Assembly (NCBI GenBank): GCA_030844895.1
Contig: CM061231.1
Span: 86,586,706-86,650,705 of the forward strand
DNA length: 64,000 nt
Direction: 5' to 3'
From: Ambrosia x helenae
Lineage: Eukaryota > Streptophyta > Magnoliopsida > Asterales > Asteraceae
Shown: positions 1 to 12,200 of the stretch, one piece after another
Numbering within the stretch: the stretch's first letter is position 1
Layout of the letters: each line of letters starts with the position of its first letter
The notes under the pieces: model-generated
Databases searched by the model: none
What the model saw: only the letters and a program-made list of their open reading frames with translations
What the model was told of the DNA's origin: nothing
Program-made: the position numbers and the translations under genes

Positions 1-193
1 TCACGCCTGCCCTGCTTTTAACTCTTGACAATGCGACATAAAGCTGGCCATGTGAGAATACAGGGTTTCTTAAATACAATCCAACCTGAATAAGACGACT
101 TAAATGGTATGTGTTAAAAATAGACTTATGGCATATTCAACAATAAGAAAGTAATAAAAATGAAAATAAGAAACTAACTACCACCTAAATTTC

Positions 194-466
194 ACAATTT
201 AATTTGACACGTCTGAGAAGATGAGCATTACCCATATCGACCCGCTAAAAAACTTCGAGCATATTTTATTCTATTTGACACCTTTGAAAAGGCAAACATT
301 ACCCAAATCGACCCGTTAAGAAAAGGGAAGATTGCTCCAATTCACCTATGGCCTATGTATTAGATAAAGGAACATCAATCTAATCAAAACACCATAAACA
401 CACTGTTGGCGACTTTTACCCTATTTGACCCATTGGAAAAGTTGAACATTACCCAAATCGACCGAT
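194..466. repeat. Degenerate short direct repeats
   Basis: Three loose copies of a phrase around ACATTACCCAAATCGACCC occur near 222-245, 291-318 and 441-465, each preceded by a TTTGACMC-like stretch. They look like an old interspersed or decayed tandem repeat. No coding content is visible in 1-1065, and nothing else there can be assigned. Confidence 0.4.
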
Positions 467-1065
467 TTATAAGTAAACAAACATGAACCTACACCACTAA
501 AACAACATTTTATAACCCTCTTTTAACTAATCAACTAATTCACATAACCCATATGCTTGCATTTGATAAAAAAGCTACCGTTCAAGGTCTCTGAGTAAGC
601 AACTTAGAACTTCCTTAACTTTGCATCAACATCGATATGCTTACTCATTTCAGAGTGTTGCCTACAAATATTTAAGTACTAAGATCAAGTAAACTAACAA
701 TACAAAAAACAGTGTGTTTGGATGTGCGTTTTAAACGTGATTATATGAGCTTTAAGCGATCAAAATCATAGAATTAGCTGTGATACCTCAAAAATCCACA
801 TATAAGTCAAAAGTCAAATACCAAATGGACATTCAGTTTTCAAATAAATAATCAATGAACTTCAGCGAGAGGTAATTACGTATATAACATTACTTACATG
901 TAGAAAAACACCGATAGGATGACGTCCGCAAATAGTATTATCAGAGACAAACCTGTCCTCAAAAGTCTTTAAATTTCTCGCGCTCCATATTTGCGAAATC
1001 GTTGCTAACCCCACATTGTGTAAATCTTCTTCCACCTTTTGCTTCCCGGACTACTCCACAGCCGG

Positions 1066-2420
1066 GTGTTTAATAACTTTCCTGAACACTATAATCCATA
1101 ATTTTTAATTTTTTTAAATAAAAACATTTAATAACTATTCTATTTTTAAAATTCAAAAAAAAGTCATTAATGTTTTTATAAATGTTTTTTATTTTTTAAA
1201 AATCGAAATCATTCATTAATGTTTGGGTCAACGTGTTTAATAACTTTCCTAAACACTGTAATCTAGATTTTTAATTTTCTTAAAATAAAAAAAATTTAAT
1301 GACTATTCTATTTTTAAAATTCAAAAAAGAGTCATTAATGTTTTTATAAAATTTTTTATTTTACATCAACGAAAATTATTCATTAATGTTTCGGTCAAAG
1401 TGTTTAATAACTTTCCTAAACACTATAATCCAGATTTTTAATTTTTTTTTAAATAAAAAACATTTAATGACTATTCTATTTTTAAAATTCAAAAAAGAGT
1501 CATGTTTTTATAAAAGAATTTATTTTTTAAAAATCGAAAATCATTCATTAATGTTAAGGTCAACGTGTTTAATAACTTTCCTAAACAATATAATCCACAT
1601 TTTTTGTTTTTTTTAAAATAAAAAACATTTAATAACTATTCTATTTTAAAATTCAAAAAAAGAGTTATTAATGTTTTTATAAAAAAAATTTATTTTTTAA
1701 AAATCGAAATCATTCATTAATGTTTGGGTCAACGTGTTTAATAACTTTCCTAAACACTGTAATCCATATTTTTAATTTTCTTAAAATAAAAAACATTTAA
1801 TGACTATTCTATTTTTAAAATTCAAAAAAGAGTCATTAATGTTTTTATAAAATTTTTTATTTTTTAATAATCGAAAATTATTCATTAATGTTTCGGTCAA
1901 AGTGTTTAATAACTTTCCTAAACACTATAATCCAGATTTTTAATTTTTTTTTAAAATAAAAAACATTTAATGACTATTCTATTTTTAAAATTCAAAAAAG
2001 AGTCATGTTTTTATAAAATAATTTATTTTTTAAAAATCGAAAATCATTCATTAATGTTTCGGTCAACGTGTTTAATAACTTTCCTAAACACTATAATCCA
2101 AATTTTTACTTTTTTTAAAATAAAAAACATTTAATGACTATTCTATTTTTAAAAGTCAAAAAAGAGTCATTAATGTTTTTATAAAAATAAATATTTTTTA
2201 AAATCGAAAATCATTCATTAATGTTTCGGTCAAAGTGTTTAATAACTTTCCTAAACACTATAATCCAGATTTTTAATTTTTTTAAAATAAAAAACATTTA
2301 ATGACTATTCTATTTTTAAAATTCAAAAAATAGTCATTAATGTTTTTATAAAAAAAAAATAATTTTTTAAAAATCGAAAATCATTCATTAATGTTTCGGT
2401 CAAAGTGTTTAATAACTTGC
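1066..2420. repeat. Satellite array, about 167-bp monomer, 8 copies
   Basis: The phrase GTGTTTAATAACTTTCC recurs at 1066, 1233, 1400, 1565, 1734, 1902, 2068 and 2235, and partly at 2405, giving spacings of 165-170 bp. The units are very AT-rich and each carries an ATTCATTAATGTT phrase just before the next start. Units starting at 1233 and 1734 share private variants, as do those at 1400 and 1902, so there is a three-monomer superstructure of about 501 bp. The monomer length is in the nucleosomal range usual for plant satellites. The ORF inside the array (1386-1616) is an artefact of AT-rich repeats. Confidence 0.92.
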
Positions 2421-3660
2421 CCCAATTCACCTATGGCGTTGACCCCAATTCACCTATAACGAACTTTAATTTGGAATTTGAAAATTGAAATTTGAAATTC
2501 AAAATTCGATATTTAACTAATTACCAATATAAGCTAAACTAATATTAGAATAATATAACACAATTAATAGGATCAATTAATGTATTAATTGGAGAGTTGA
2601 CACTACTTATGTAGAAACTTTGAATCTTATTAAATGTGTAATTAAAAGGATAATTAGTATGTGTAATTTTTACCATTATTAACCAAAACTCAAAATTTGA
2701 AATTTTGTATAATTCGAATTTAAATATTTTTAATTTTAATTTGAATTTTGAAATTCAAAATTCAAAATGTAATTTATTACCAATATAAATTATACTAAAT
2801 TTAGGAAGTGAGTAATTTGAATGTAATAAGGAAATTTAATGAGTTCCTAATTTACGCCAGTTTCCTTTCTCATTCTCATTTTTTGATTTTTTTTTAAAAA
2901 AAAAGAAGTAAAAAGACTAAAACGTGAAAACGTGACATATCTTCAATTTATCAATATCTCTATCATACAAAGCATGAACATAAAAAACAGCCTTGGAATA
3001 TGACACATTTAACAAATTGCCACTAACGCCGTTTTAACAACACCTTTTAAAAACGACCCAAATTGAAGACTTCGTTTTCCAAACCATTTTTTTCTTTATA
3101 AATTTACGCATAAATCCAAAAACAATACATTATTATTATCTATAACTGAACCTAATAATCGTTTTAGAGGTAAATTGAATGTAATTCATAACATGAGCAT
3201 GGGAAATATTGATGAACAACTTAATAAAGAAGATTAGAAACTCTTACCGTGAGGTGAACAGTCTCTGGGATTGAAGCTAATAATTGCCCGTCCTGTATAT
3301 CGAGATGAAAAAACTCGTGTATTAAAAGCCGTCTAATCAAACACCGAATGATCTTTAATCAAAACCCGAGCAGTCTAAACAACCAAAAAATATGTTGATA
3401 AAAAAACAAATTTGTTGATAAAAAAACAAAAACAAATTAGAAAAAAAAAATTAAAATTATCAACTAAAGTTTGCGAATGAAAGGGGATGCCTAAATACTT
3501 GTCGAAGATTGCCTAAATCACCACACACCAATCAAAAATAAGATCATAACATAATCACCCAGAAAAAAAACAATAAAGGTTTAAAATTTTACCTTGAACC
3601 CCACATGATCATCGGTCTTATTTGTTAACTGAAGCGATGAATTGATCTGTTCATCGAACA
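2421..3660. other. AT-rich non-coding stretch
   Basis: No gene is recognisable. The phrase CCAATTCACCTAT occurs at the right edge of the satellite (2421 and 2442) and also at about 337, left of it, which suggests the array lies inside an older duplicated or repeated context. Confidence 0.5.
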
Positions 3661-3662
3661 AA

Positions 3663-3665
<3 letters not shown>

Positions 3666-3694
<29 letters not shown>
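3666..3694. repeat. Poly-A tract (29 A)
   Basis: A run of 29 A lies in otherwise unassigned AT-rich DNA. It could be a retroposon tail, but no element body or target duplication was found beside it. Confidence 0.8.
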
Positions 3695-3699
3695 CAGAA

Positions 3700-4390
3700 G
3701 GGAAATTGTTTAGATTAAATAATAATGAATAATTGAGTAAGAAGATTTCATGACTTACACGGTGGTGCTCCGTTGTGTGCTCTTTCTTTCTCTGAACAAA
3801 CATACAATCATCAAAAGTATCAACGAACAGCCAAATAGAGAACAAATTAACAAAAAAAAAAAGAGCAGATTAGAATGAAAAAAAGAAAATATAATTCAGA
3901 TCTAAAACTCTTGACCAATTTACGATTAATAAAAAACCACACTTTAATTTATAATTAAACAACACCTATACATCACATTGTGGAATAAAAAAGAAACAAT
4001 AATATAAATATATCCCTTGAAAAGCAAGCTGTCAAACACACTTTCTTGAATAAAAACAAAGCAATATGTGTATATATCCCTAAAAAAGACAACCTGCCAA
4101 CCACTTTCTTGAATAAAAACATAGCAATATATATCCCTGTAAAGAACAAAGAACAAAGCTGAATGACAAAGCAATATATCGGTAAGACCGTATCCTCTGA
4201 AAAACAAACGCCGGCAAAGGCTGTGCATTATAGCGGCGCTGAAGAACAAAGCTGAACAATAAACACACTTACAAACTTTGGCGCAGAATGATGATGAATT
4301 AATTAGAGAGACAGAGGGAATTGATCGATGATGATGATGATGAAAGAATAGGCCGATGATGTTTTAAGAGTGTTGGATTTGAAAGGTTTT
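3700..4390. other. Unassigned stretch
   Basis: I see no gene here. Short ORFs on the minus strand (3944-4268) are hydrophobic read-throughs of a locally repeated phrase (TATATCCCT with TTCTTGAATAAAAAC nearby, at about 4010, 4075 and 4130) and do not resemble any family I know. Confidence 0.5.
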
Positions 4391-4450
4391 CTAAACGTAT
4401 CGGAAACTTTGATGAAACGTCCCCGATCTTCGGAAGCTTATCGAACCTCG
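4391..4450. mobile_element. Fragment of the hAT-like element family
   Basis: The phrase running from AAACGTATCGGAAAC through GATCTTCGGAAGCTTATCG matches the right part of the complete element at 19370-20280 (around 20136-20190). Neither terminal repeat is present here, so this is a broken internal piece. Confidence 0.6.
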
Positions 4451-4619
4451 TAGAACAAAGTCACAGATTTGGATGGTTTGCTTTAGATGATAGAATTCGT
4501 ATAGAGGAGGCAGAGATGAAGCTGTAACCTAAACTCATTTAAAGGATTTGATTGTGTTTTAGGAATGGTCATAATGATGATCGTGATTTAGGAAAGTCAA
4601 TAAAAGTCTTGACCAATTT

Positions 4620-4780
4620 TGAACAAAAGAAATAAATGATTTTTGATTTTTAGAAAAAAGAAAATTTTTATAAATTCTCACAATGAGACACTTGGCACAA
4701 TATGATTGGCTACACAATTGAGGATGAATGTGGGAGTGCCAAGTGTCCTCATGGACTTTAGTTTATTAGATGTATAGATA
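4620..4780 (-). mobile_element. Possible Helitron 5' end
   Basis: Read on the minus strand, the block begins with a TCTATACATCTAATAAA-type start and continues into a GACACTTGGCAC phrase. This resembles the 5' termini of plant Helitrons and the similar ends at about 59214 and 61090 in this window. No 3' terminus (hairpin plus CTRR) was located, so the call is tentative. Confidence 0.3.
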
Positions 4781-5760
4781 GGATTTGGATCATTTGAGAA
4801 CCACCATTTAGGGAGAGAACCAATGAACCAAGTGTGAACACAAAAACCCCTTCACCAAAAAATAAAAAAATAATAAAAAAAATTATATAACCTAAAAAAA
4901 TAAAAAATAAAAAAGTAAAAACACCAAAATGTTTTTTTAGTGTTAACCTTTCTGAAAAAAAAATAAAAAAAATAAAAAAAAAAATAAAAAAAACAAAAAA
5001 ATGGCCCTTTTTACGTCATAATTACGTCAGGTCTTATGCACATGTGCATTTTGCTGTTATATATATACATACATATACCGTATGCACATGTGCATTTCAC
5101 TATTAGAGCACACTTTTGAATAAATTATCAATTGCCATAATGAAATGATCATTAAATGGACATGATATGATATATAAGGTGGAAAAAAAATTTATTCAAT
5201 GATCTTTAAATAAACGCAAAGTGCATTTCACTATTATAGTTATGTTTTTTTTTCATGGGTTTAGCTTTAGGGTTTAGTTTTTTAGGTATGATGGGAATAG
5301 GGTTAGGTTTTTTGGGGTTGTTGGTGAATAAACTTAAAAAATTCTCTATATAAAACTATAAAATAAGATAATTGTACTACATGCACATGTGCATTTCACT
5401 ATTATAGTTAAGTTTTTTTAATGGGTTTAGCTTTAGGGTTTAGTTTTTGAGTATGGTGGAAGAGGGGGTATCTTTTTTTTGGGGGGGGGGGGGGATGGGA
5501 TGGAGCGTTTTGGTTTTTGGGGGGTGTGGGGTTAGCTGCACATGTGCATTTCACAATTGGGGGGGCGGGGGGGGGGGGGGGGGGGTTGGGGCGGTGTGGG
5601 GGATGGGGGGTTTAGGTTTTTAGGGAGTGAGGTGGGTGGGTTTAGGTTTTTAGGGGGTGGAGGTGGGGTTTTTAGGTTTTCTTTTTGTTTGTGTTGACAA
5701 TGGTTCTCTGGTTCTCTCTCTAAAGTTGGTTCTCGTATGATCCCTACCCTATATATATAG
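4775..5760. mobile_element. Non-autonomous element with about 60-bp terminal inverted repeats
   Basis: The left end reads ATAGGATTTGGATCAT then GAGAACCACC and GGGAGAGAACCA. The reverse complement of the right end (5697-5760) reads ATAGGGTAGGGATCAT, GAGAACCAAC and GAGAGAGAACCA, giving imperfect inverted ends about 985 bp apart. Inside, the phrase GCACATGTGCATTTCAC recurs near 5040, 5083, 5380 and 5535, along with a repeated GGGTTTAGCTTTAGGG phrase. No coding capacity is seen. A MITE-like DNA element is the best fit, but the target duplication is unclear because the ends lie in TA-rich DNA. Confidence 0.55.
5465..5680 (+). other. G-rich, quadruplex-prone tract
   Basis: The plus strand carries many G runs, including about 14 G at 5481-5494 and runs through 5559-5585, followed by several GGGG blocks to 5665. 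It lies in the right half of the inverted-repeat element at 4775-5760. Confidence 0.7.
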
Positions 5761-6170
5761 TGTAAGTATATAGAGAAAACCCATTTTAGAGTGAAAACTG
5801 TGGAAACTCTAACTTCCCGATGTTTTTTTTTATGAAAATTTTAGGGCATGTAATATACATGATTCTAAGCATTTTGAGCCAAAAAAACCAAAAAAGCGCT
5901 GAGTGGTTTTTTTTTTTTAAAAAAAAAAAAACCCGTTTCTGGGTAACACATGTTACAGAAATAACATGTGTAATTTTCGTGTAACATGTGTTACCCGAAA
6001 ACTTTATTTATTTTTTAAAAAAAAACCGCTCGGCGCTTTTTGGTTTTTTTTGGCTCAAAATGCTTAGAATTATGTATACTACATGCCCTAAAATTTTCAG
6101 GCCCTAAAAAGTTTGGGAAGTTAGAGTTTCCACGGTTTTCACTCTAAGAGTGGGTTTTCATAATATCCTT
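5750..6170. mobile_element. Foldback/MITE-like element with about 180-bp inverted arms
   Basis: The left arm (5770-5930) contains AGAGTGAAAACTGTGGAAAC, TTTTAGGGCATGTA and CATTTTGAGCCAAAAAAACC. The reverse complement of the right arm (5995-6160) repeats these in the same order with few changes. The centre holds an ACACATGTTAC/GTAACATGTGT palindrome pair. There is no coding potential. It is flanked by TA-rich sequence, so the target duplication (possibly TA) cannot be confirmed. Confidence 0.7.
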
Positions 6171-6171
6171 C

Positions 6172-6174
<3 letters not shown>

Positions 6175-6240
<66 letters not shown>
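6175..6240. repeat. (TA)n microsatellite
   Basis: About 33 TA units follow immediately after the foldback element at 5750-6170. Confidence 0.95.
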
Positions 6241-7189
6241 GAGACAAATTATGCATTATATAAAGCAAGAACGTGAATTAAAATTGAAGTAGTGGGTGCA
6301 TGCATGAGTTGTTGCTGATTCGCCATGTCGTGTGTCTCTACAAGACCAGATAACTTTATGTTTTGTGTTGTGTAGTGAATCACATAAAACTGTATACACC
6401 CCACGTATCTTTATTTGCTTATTGTTTGTTTTAGTGTTTCCTTTTGCTTGTTTCTGTCTTTTTCGTTTCTTAACATGATCTTTTTGTTAATCATATGGTT
6501 TTGGGCTTGGTTGGAAAGTTAAGGTTATGTCTAAACTTTGTCTAACTATGTTGATTAGGATATAATACGAGGTTATGCTACATATATCTAACCAAAAGGC
6601 TTTAATTTGTGCAATGGCTTGCTAGTTTACCCTTGTAAAAGATCCATCAGATGACTATAGGTGTAGCTGAGTCCAGAGGGTACTAATTATATATACACCT
6701 AGAAAAATTACTTGAATAGACAAATTGACCTTGAAAGTTAGAAGAAGAAACATGCATATTCGGTCGTTAAAAAAATAGACAGACCCAAAAAGATCCAATT
6801 AGGTCGATGCCAAACAGGATCTGCCGATTAAAACGGCTAGGGCTTAGCCTGAACAAAAAATTTATGGTGAAGTACACAATAGAGTTCTTGTGATAGTCGG
6901 TTGACTGAAACACATATAAGGGTTCATTTATACAAAAGGCTAAGTTAGCCGGCGGCTAGAATATAGCACTGTGAGCAGAGGGGTGGTGCAATGAGATGGT
7001 TTGGTATGTTGTCAAAAGGGTTCGAGTTGAAATGGTTAGTTTTTTAGGCTGGTTTCAATGGGTGAGGTTGGGGTGAACTACAATAACGGTATTCTTTTTT
7101 ATCTTTTTTGTTTTTTAATATTTTAACTTTATGCAGTAAAACGATTCAGACTCCTTTTATGTATTGAGCACTATGTGATAACCAGTACC
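6241..7189. other. Unassigned stretch
   Basis: No gene, RNA or mobile element can be recognised. It forms the left host flank of the long-TIR element that starts at 7200. Confidence 0.5.
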
Positions 7190-7230
7190 CCTTAAACTAG
7201 GCTCCAGTTATTCATACAACCTTTTATTTT

Positions 7231-7480
7231 ATCTGCACAACTCTATACGGGCCGTATAAGGCTCTATGGCCCGTATATGGGTCTTTATGGGCCGTAGGCC
7301 TATATATTGGGTTTGTCCTTCACGGGCCGTAAAGGTCTATACGGCCCGTAGACAAACAACCTCTACGTCCCATAAAAACCTATAGGATCCTTCCCCAAAC
7401 CGTCTACGGCCCATAAAGGTCTCTACAGCCCGTTTATGGGCACCATCTACGGCCCATAGAGGCCTATACGAGCTGTAGTT
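7231..7480. repeat. Subterminal CGGCCCATA/TACGGGCCGTA motif cluster
   Basis: About ten copies of CGGCCCRTA or its complement lie in 250 bp, several of them palindromic (TACGGGCCGTA). The same motifs recur in the right arm at about 20835-20935. Repeated motifs just inside the ends of DNA transposons are often transposase-binding sites; that role here is inference. Confidence 0.7.
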
Positions 7481-8114
7481 ATGTTTTTTTAAGTGTTGTT
7501 TATTAGTTTTAAGTATGTTATTTGAGTTTTTTATAATTTTTTTCATTTCTTATTATAAAGATAAAATAGCATAAACAACAACTTTTTTTTTTTTTTCATT
7601 TAATATGTAACATATTGGGTCTTCTTTATTTGTGTGAGCCTATATTAGATAGTTGGAATCAAGAGCATGTTCTATAAGATTGTTACAGCTTTATTTCCGC
7701 TACTTGATATTAGATTAACAATTTATGATTAAGATAAAGATGTCTAATTGGGTATTGAATTTTGTTAATTTTGATTGTTCCAATAGTAACTTTAATCGGA
7801 TGGATAAGTCATTTCTTCAGTTTTGTTGTTAAATTTAATAGTTTTTTAGGAGTATGACCAACAATTATGTTATTATACGAGCAATAGAGGTCCAACATTT
7901 GTATACTTATTAGTTTTATACTTATTATTATTAGGTGTGGCCTTTTTTAACATGCAACAAAACCACAAAGTGTTCAGTTAATTCATTAATCATGTATTGG
8001 TAAGTTACCAATTATGTTCAAATCAGCAAATATGAATTCTATTTTCAACATATGTTAGCATCGGAGTTGTTCATTGTTTTAGGCTATGTATTAATATTAG
8101 AGTTATAGATTGTT

Positions 8115-8149
8115 TATTAAGGTTAGACGTTAACATTGAAGATACATTG
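8115..8149. repeat. 35-bp flank duplication of the Tat element (left copy)
   Basis: A 35-bp segment starting TATTAAGGTTAG and ending CATTG is repeated at 20567-20601, right of the retrotransposon, with two substitutions. It is far longer than the 5-bp duplication normal for LTR elements. Confidence 0.85.
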
Positions 8150-8691
8150 TGAAGAAACAAATAGTCTCACCACCGGTTAGGGATGATAAGATTATGAGTT
8201 ACTACAGGGTTGATCCTTCACTAACAGCTATGGATGGAAGAACCTGCAAACAAGAGTGAATATGTGGGTGTGGAGACGACTACACAAGGTAGTTGTTTAT
8301 AACAAAAACGGGGTGAATAGGGATACTATCAAATGTGATAGCTCTCCAGGTCAGTAGAAAGTGTCCTCTCCTACTAGGGATATGACCCTTTTATAGGAGA
8401 GTTCGTATGCCACCATTACCCAAGTCCTAACCGTGGTTAGGTTGTCTCCATCACCCTTAATTGTGTTAGTATGGTGATATAAGGAAAGCTAGATTAATGG
8501 GAATGATATTGAGTCTATGTGATTTATGCATGGCAGTTGAATATGCATGATATCCGCCTTTACCGAGACTTGACCATTGACCGAACATTAATGTGCTTTG
8601 ACCACTTCCTGCGCATAGGCTTTTCTCCGCGCGGCGATGTTGTGCCGGGTTTGGGTATGCAGAATAGTGTATTCGGTACCCAATCCCATCA
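8150..8691 (-). repeat. 3' LTR of the Tat element
   Basis: It begins TGAAGAAAC and ends CCCATCA in plus-strand terms (TG...CA). The matching copy is at 19105-20570. On the minus strand a CTATAAAAGG TATA-like box lies at about 8391-8400, as expected for the U3 promoter. The ORF at 8519-8722 is LTR sequence and not a gene. Confidence 0.95.
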
Positions 8692-8705
8692 AGTCCCCCA
8701 GTCCA
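8692..8705 (-). other. Polypurine tract
   Basis: Read on the minus strand, GGACTGGGGGACT lies directly before the 3' LTR. This is the expected plus-strand priming site. A near-identical tract borders the related LTR at 26028. Confidence 0.85.
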
Positions 8706-9153
8706 GTGTGTCTCTTATCTGAGAAGTTATGATAAGATGGGAGGGATGCTGGACTTATAAGATGTGTGTTTTGATGAGAGCTTGTCTTTCATGGTAACTT
8801 GCGCATATGTGGTTACTGAATGTTTTTTGGTTGCGGAGACTTTTATGCGGAGAACGGGTGATAGGAATTTACGTCAAAATTCCACAGGTGTGGGACACGT
8901 CAGTAGTTTTCTATGGACACTTGGCAGTTCTCCATGATCTTTAAAACTTGTGGCCCATATGGTGAGTGGGCCTGACGTGACTGGTTGCAGTTTGAGACGT
9001 GTGTAGGCACGTTGAGCGGCGGTTGTCAGGCGAGTGGGCACGTGTGATGTCTGTTTGTCTTCAGGTGTACACGTGTCGCTTCCCTATTAGACTCATCCTT
9101 GAAAAAGTCTGGCTATCCCACTAAGCATGACGTTAGATGTATTAATTGCAAAG

Positions 9154-9162
9154 CCTATATAT
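9154..9162 (+). promoter_or_regulatory. TATA box of the antisense gene
   Basis: CTATATATT lies about 100 bp upstream of the first ATG (9260) of the antisense gene, between the PPT and that gene. The second Tat element has CTATATA in the equivalent place (26404). The function is inferred from position and conservation. Confidence 0.5.
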
Positions 9163-9259
9163 TGAATTTTAATTATGGCTTTTCCCATTTCCAATTGTTT
9201 CAAAATTTGAATTCTTTCTTCAACGTCTCTTCTCCCAAATATCGTTATTTCTTTTAACC

Positions 9260-12200
9260 ATGTCTCAAGATTCACAAAATATTCCAGAATCTAGTAAGAC
9301 GTCCGATCTGTCAAAGATCTTGGCAAAGAATCATCAAAAGTATGGAAGCCACCACTATTAAGTGGGACAATCCCTCGTATTTGAATTTCCTTGATCAGTA
9401 TGGCATTCTATCTGAATGGGAGCCAGAGCTTCCAGCCGAAGGGAAGAATGCTTTAGAAGCACCTCCTAGGAAGATAACATTGTATGCAGCAGCTTTTACT
9501 AAATGTTGTTTCCGTCTACCGGCTACCAAGTTTGTGGTGGATGCTTTGTTGAAATATGGCATTCACCCTACACAATTGACCCCTTACGGGTGGTGCCGTT
9601 TGCTTCATTTTGAAGCCACTTGCAGAGCTTTGGAGATTGAAGCTACATTTGAGAGGCTGAATGTGTTTTATATTCTTGAAGCAGCTCGTGGTGGTAGCGG
9701 TTGGTATAGCTTAGGCATTCGCCGGAAGGTGAAGCAACTTGTATCGGAGAAGGTGAAGTCCATGTATGAGTGGAAGGATAAGTTTTTCTATATCAATCGT
9801 GGTGTTATCCCTGCTGCTTTTCAATGGATAATGGTAGGTTTAAAGGAAAAGATTGCTGAATACCCCCAATGGCAGGGTTTAAAGAACAGGATTGGTATAA
9901 GTCGCTCTGTGATCATGCTATTCCGTTGATGATGGACGAATGCCCAGAAAGTGTTTTGAATTTGCTGGGACTCAGCCTTATCTGCCCTGAAGGCCATGAT
10001 CCGAATCCTCCGGAAGGTAATGGGGTCGTCCATGATTTTTGTTTATATCCTTTCTTGTATTAGTGTTTATGTTGTGCGATTGTATCCAGGTGTTACTCTG
10101 TTTGAATTATTTGCCAAGCGTGGTGAGGCAAAGGTGTTGTACACTCCACCTGTCGCAGGTGCGCAGGGTTATCGGAGAGAGTTAGCGCAAATTTTCTGTT
10201 CCCAAATCTCGTTGATCCTCCGAAGCAATATGTCAGAACAGGTTATGACTCCTGTCCATTTCTTTTATTATTGATGAGTTTCTTTTGTGCGCGAAGGAAT
10301 CGCAGTAGGTACGCATCCTGCGTACTGATTTAACGCATTCTTCGTGGTAGGTGCGGGTATACAACTACGCAGAAAGGCCATAATTGATGTCGAGGAAGTT
10401 ACTTCGGAGTGCAAGAAACCCGTTGGTTAGTCTTTATAACTCCTTTATTAACTCCTCACATATAGTTTTAATGTATACAGATGTGATTTCCGCGCCAGGC
10501 ACGGGTACATCTAGGAAGCGTGCCATAGCCAGTAAGAAGACCAAACCGCCGGTTGCTCCCATTATCGTTGAGGAGGTAGATGAAGAATTAACAAAGTCGG
10601 ACTCGGAGTTAGAGCATGAACGCGCTTGGCGCTCATCTCCTGTCCGCCAGTCAGAGAGTGTTACCGAAGAGTTATACCAGCAAAGGGTTTCCGAGTTGAA
10701 TCAGAAACAGGTTCAAATCCCTCAGTCTTCTGGGGAAGCGGTCAGTATGCCGCGTCCAGAGCCTATTACGGCGGTTCTGGTTGATGTTTTCAAACCATTG
10801 TCTTGGCTAACGAGTGATAAGCTCGAAATTCCTGTGAAGCCTCCGCCCGTGCGTGAGAATCTTCCAATGAAGACGTTTAGGCACTTGTCTGGTATGTATA
10901 TTTCTGTTTCCTTTTTGCGTGTTTTGTAAACAATATGTGTTGTAATATTGTGAATAGCTTTTTATGTAGGACAACATCCTTTTGTATAATCTCCTATTGA
11001 GAATGTTGGTGTGGCTGCGGATTCGACAGAGGATACAACTGTCGTCAAGGTTGCTGAGGTGGTTGTGGAGGAGAATGTGGCACCACAGGTTGAGCCCACC
11101 CAGATGACTTGGTGGTTGATGCGGGGAAGGATGCGGGAAAGAAGGTGGATGAATCCGTAACTCCAAATTTGAATATTGATTGCCCTGACCTATCACTAAA
11201 GCAAGTGCACGAGCCAAGTTCTTCGCAGGGATTCGAAGTTGCGTTGGAGAAAGGGAAGGGAGATGAAGTTGTTGGTGAGAATCTTTCTAGTTTTGTGCGC
11301 ACAGTAGTGGACTCTACTGTGGTTTATACGGATGCTTCTGCAGGTGGTGGTGATAGTTCCGGTTAGACTGGTCACCGGTGAAGAATGTATTCATTGCGTC
11401 AAGCTGATTCGCCAAAGCCATATCAGCCGCGTTGGGACATTCTTGACACTACTCGATTTACAAATGCGCTTGATGCGCAGGAGTTTGTCATGTTATCTGT
11501 TCCTCCTGTCGAGCGCGATTATCAAGATAGTGTTGATCGACGATCTTTGTTCATTGACATGGCGATGAATCTCTCATTGGGTATGAGCGGCCTTGGATCT
11601 CTTATCAGGCGTGAAAACGAGTTCCAGAGAGATTATCAAAATCTGAAAGAATCAAAAGCCAGTTTGCTGGGGCGCGAAGAAAAATTTCAACGCGCTCGTT
11701 ATGAGATTCGGTCAGAGATTGAGCATCACAAGAAAGTGGCCCATGATGCTGTCGAAGAGATGGAGAAGGTCAAGAAAGATAAAGCTGAAGCCTCCAAGGC
11801 CTGGTCCGCTGCTTGTAAGAGGACAAATCAAGAAACTAAGCTGTTGCGATCCACTATTGAGAATTTAAAGCTTGAGAACGCTCGTTTGAAGAAAGAAATG
11901 GATCAAAGCCAGAAATCTTATGAAGAGAAGCAGGCGGAACTTTCCGATACTATCCAGAATTACAATGCTCAGCATGATGATCTTCCCAAGGCGACTACCT
12001 CATTGTCTGATGCGGAGGCCAAGATAAAAGATTTGGTGTTGGAGAATTCCAAGCATCAAGAAGAAAAGACTTTGGCAGAGTCTTCTTGTTCACAGGCAAA
12101 GCTGGAGTTGGACAAAGTGCAAGCTTTGTTTGAACAAGCCACGGATATGGCCGTTGCTGCTAATGAGAGGATAGCTTGGTTGATGAGCGATGGTGTCGCT

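Noticed and set aside
1386..1616. 76-residue ORF
   Set aside because: It lies wholly within the 167-bp satellite and repeats the same phrase (CLITFLN) from successive monomers; it is not a gene.
8519..8722. 67-residue ORF also found at 20416-20619
   Set aside because: Both are the same stretch of the Tat LTR; conservation is due to LTR identity.
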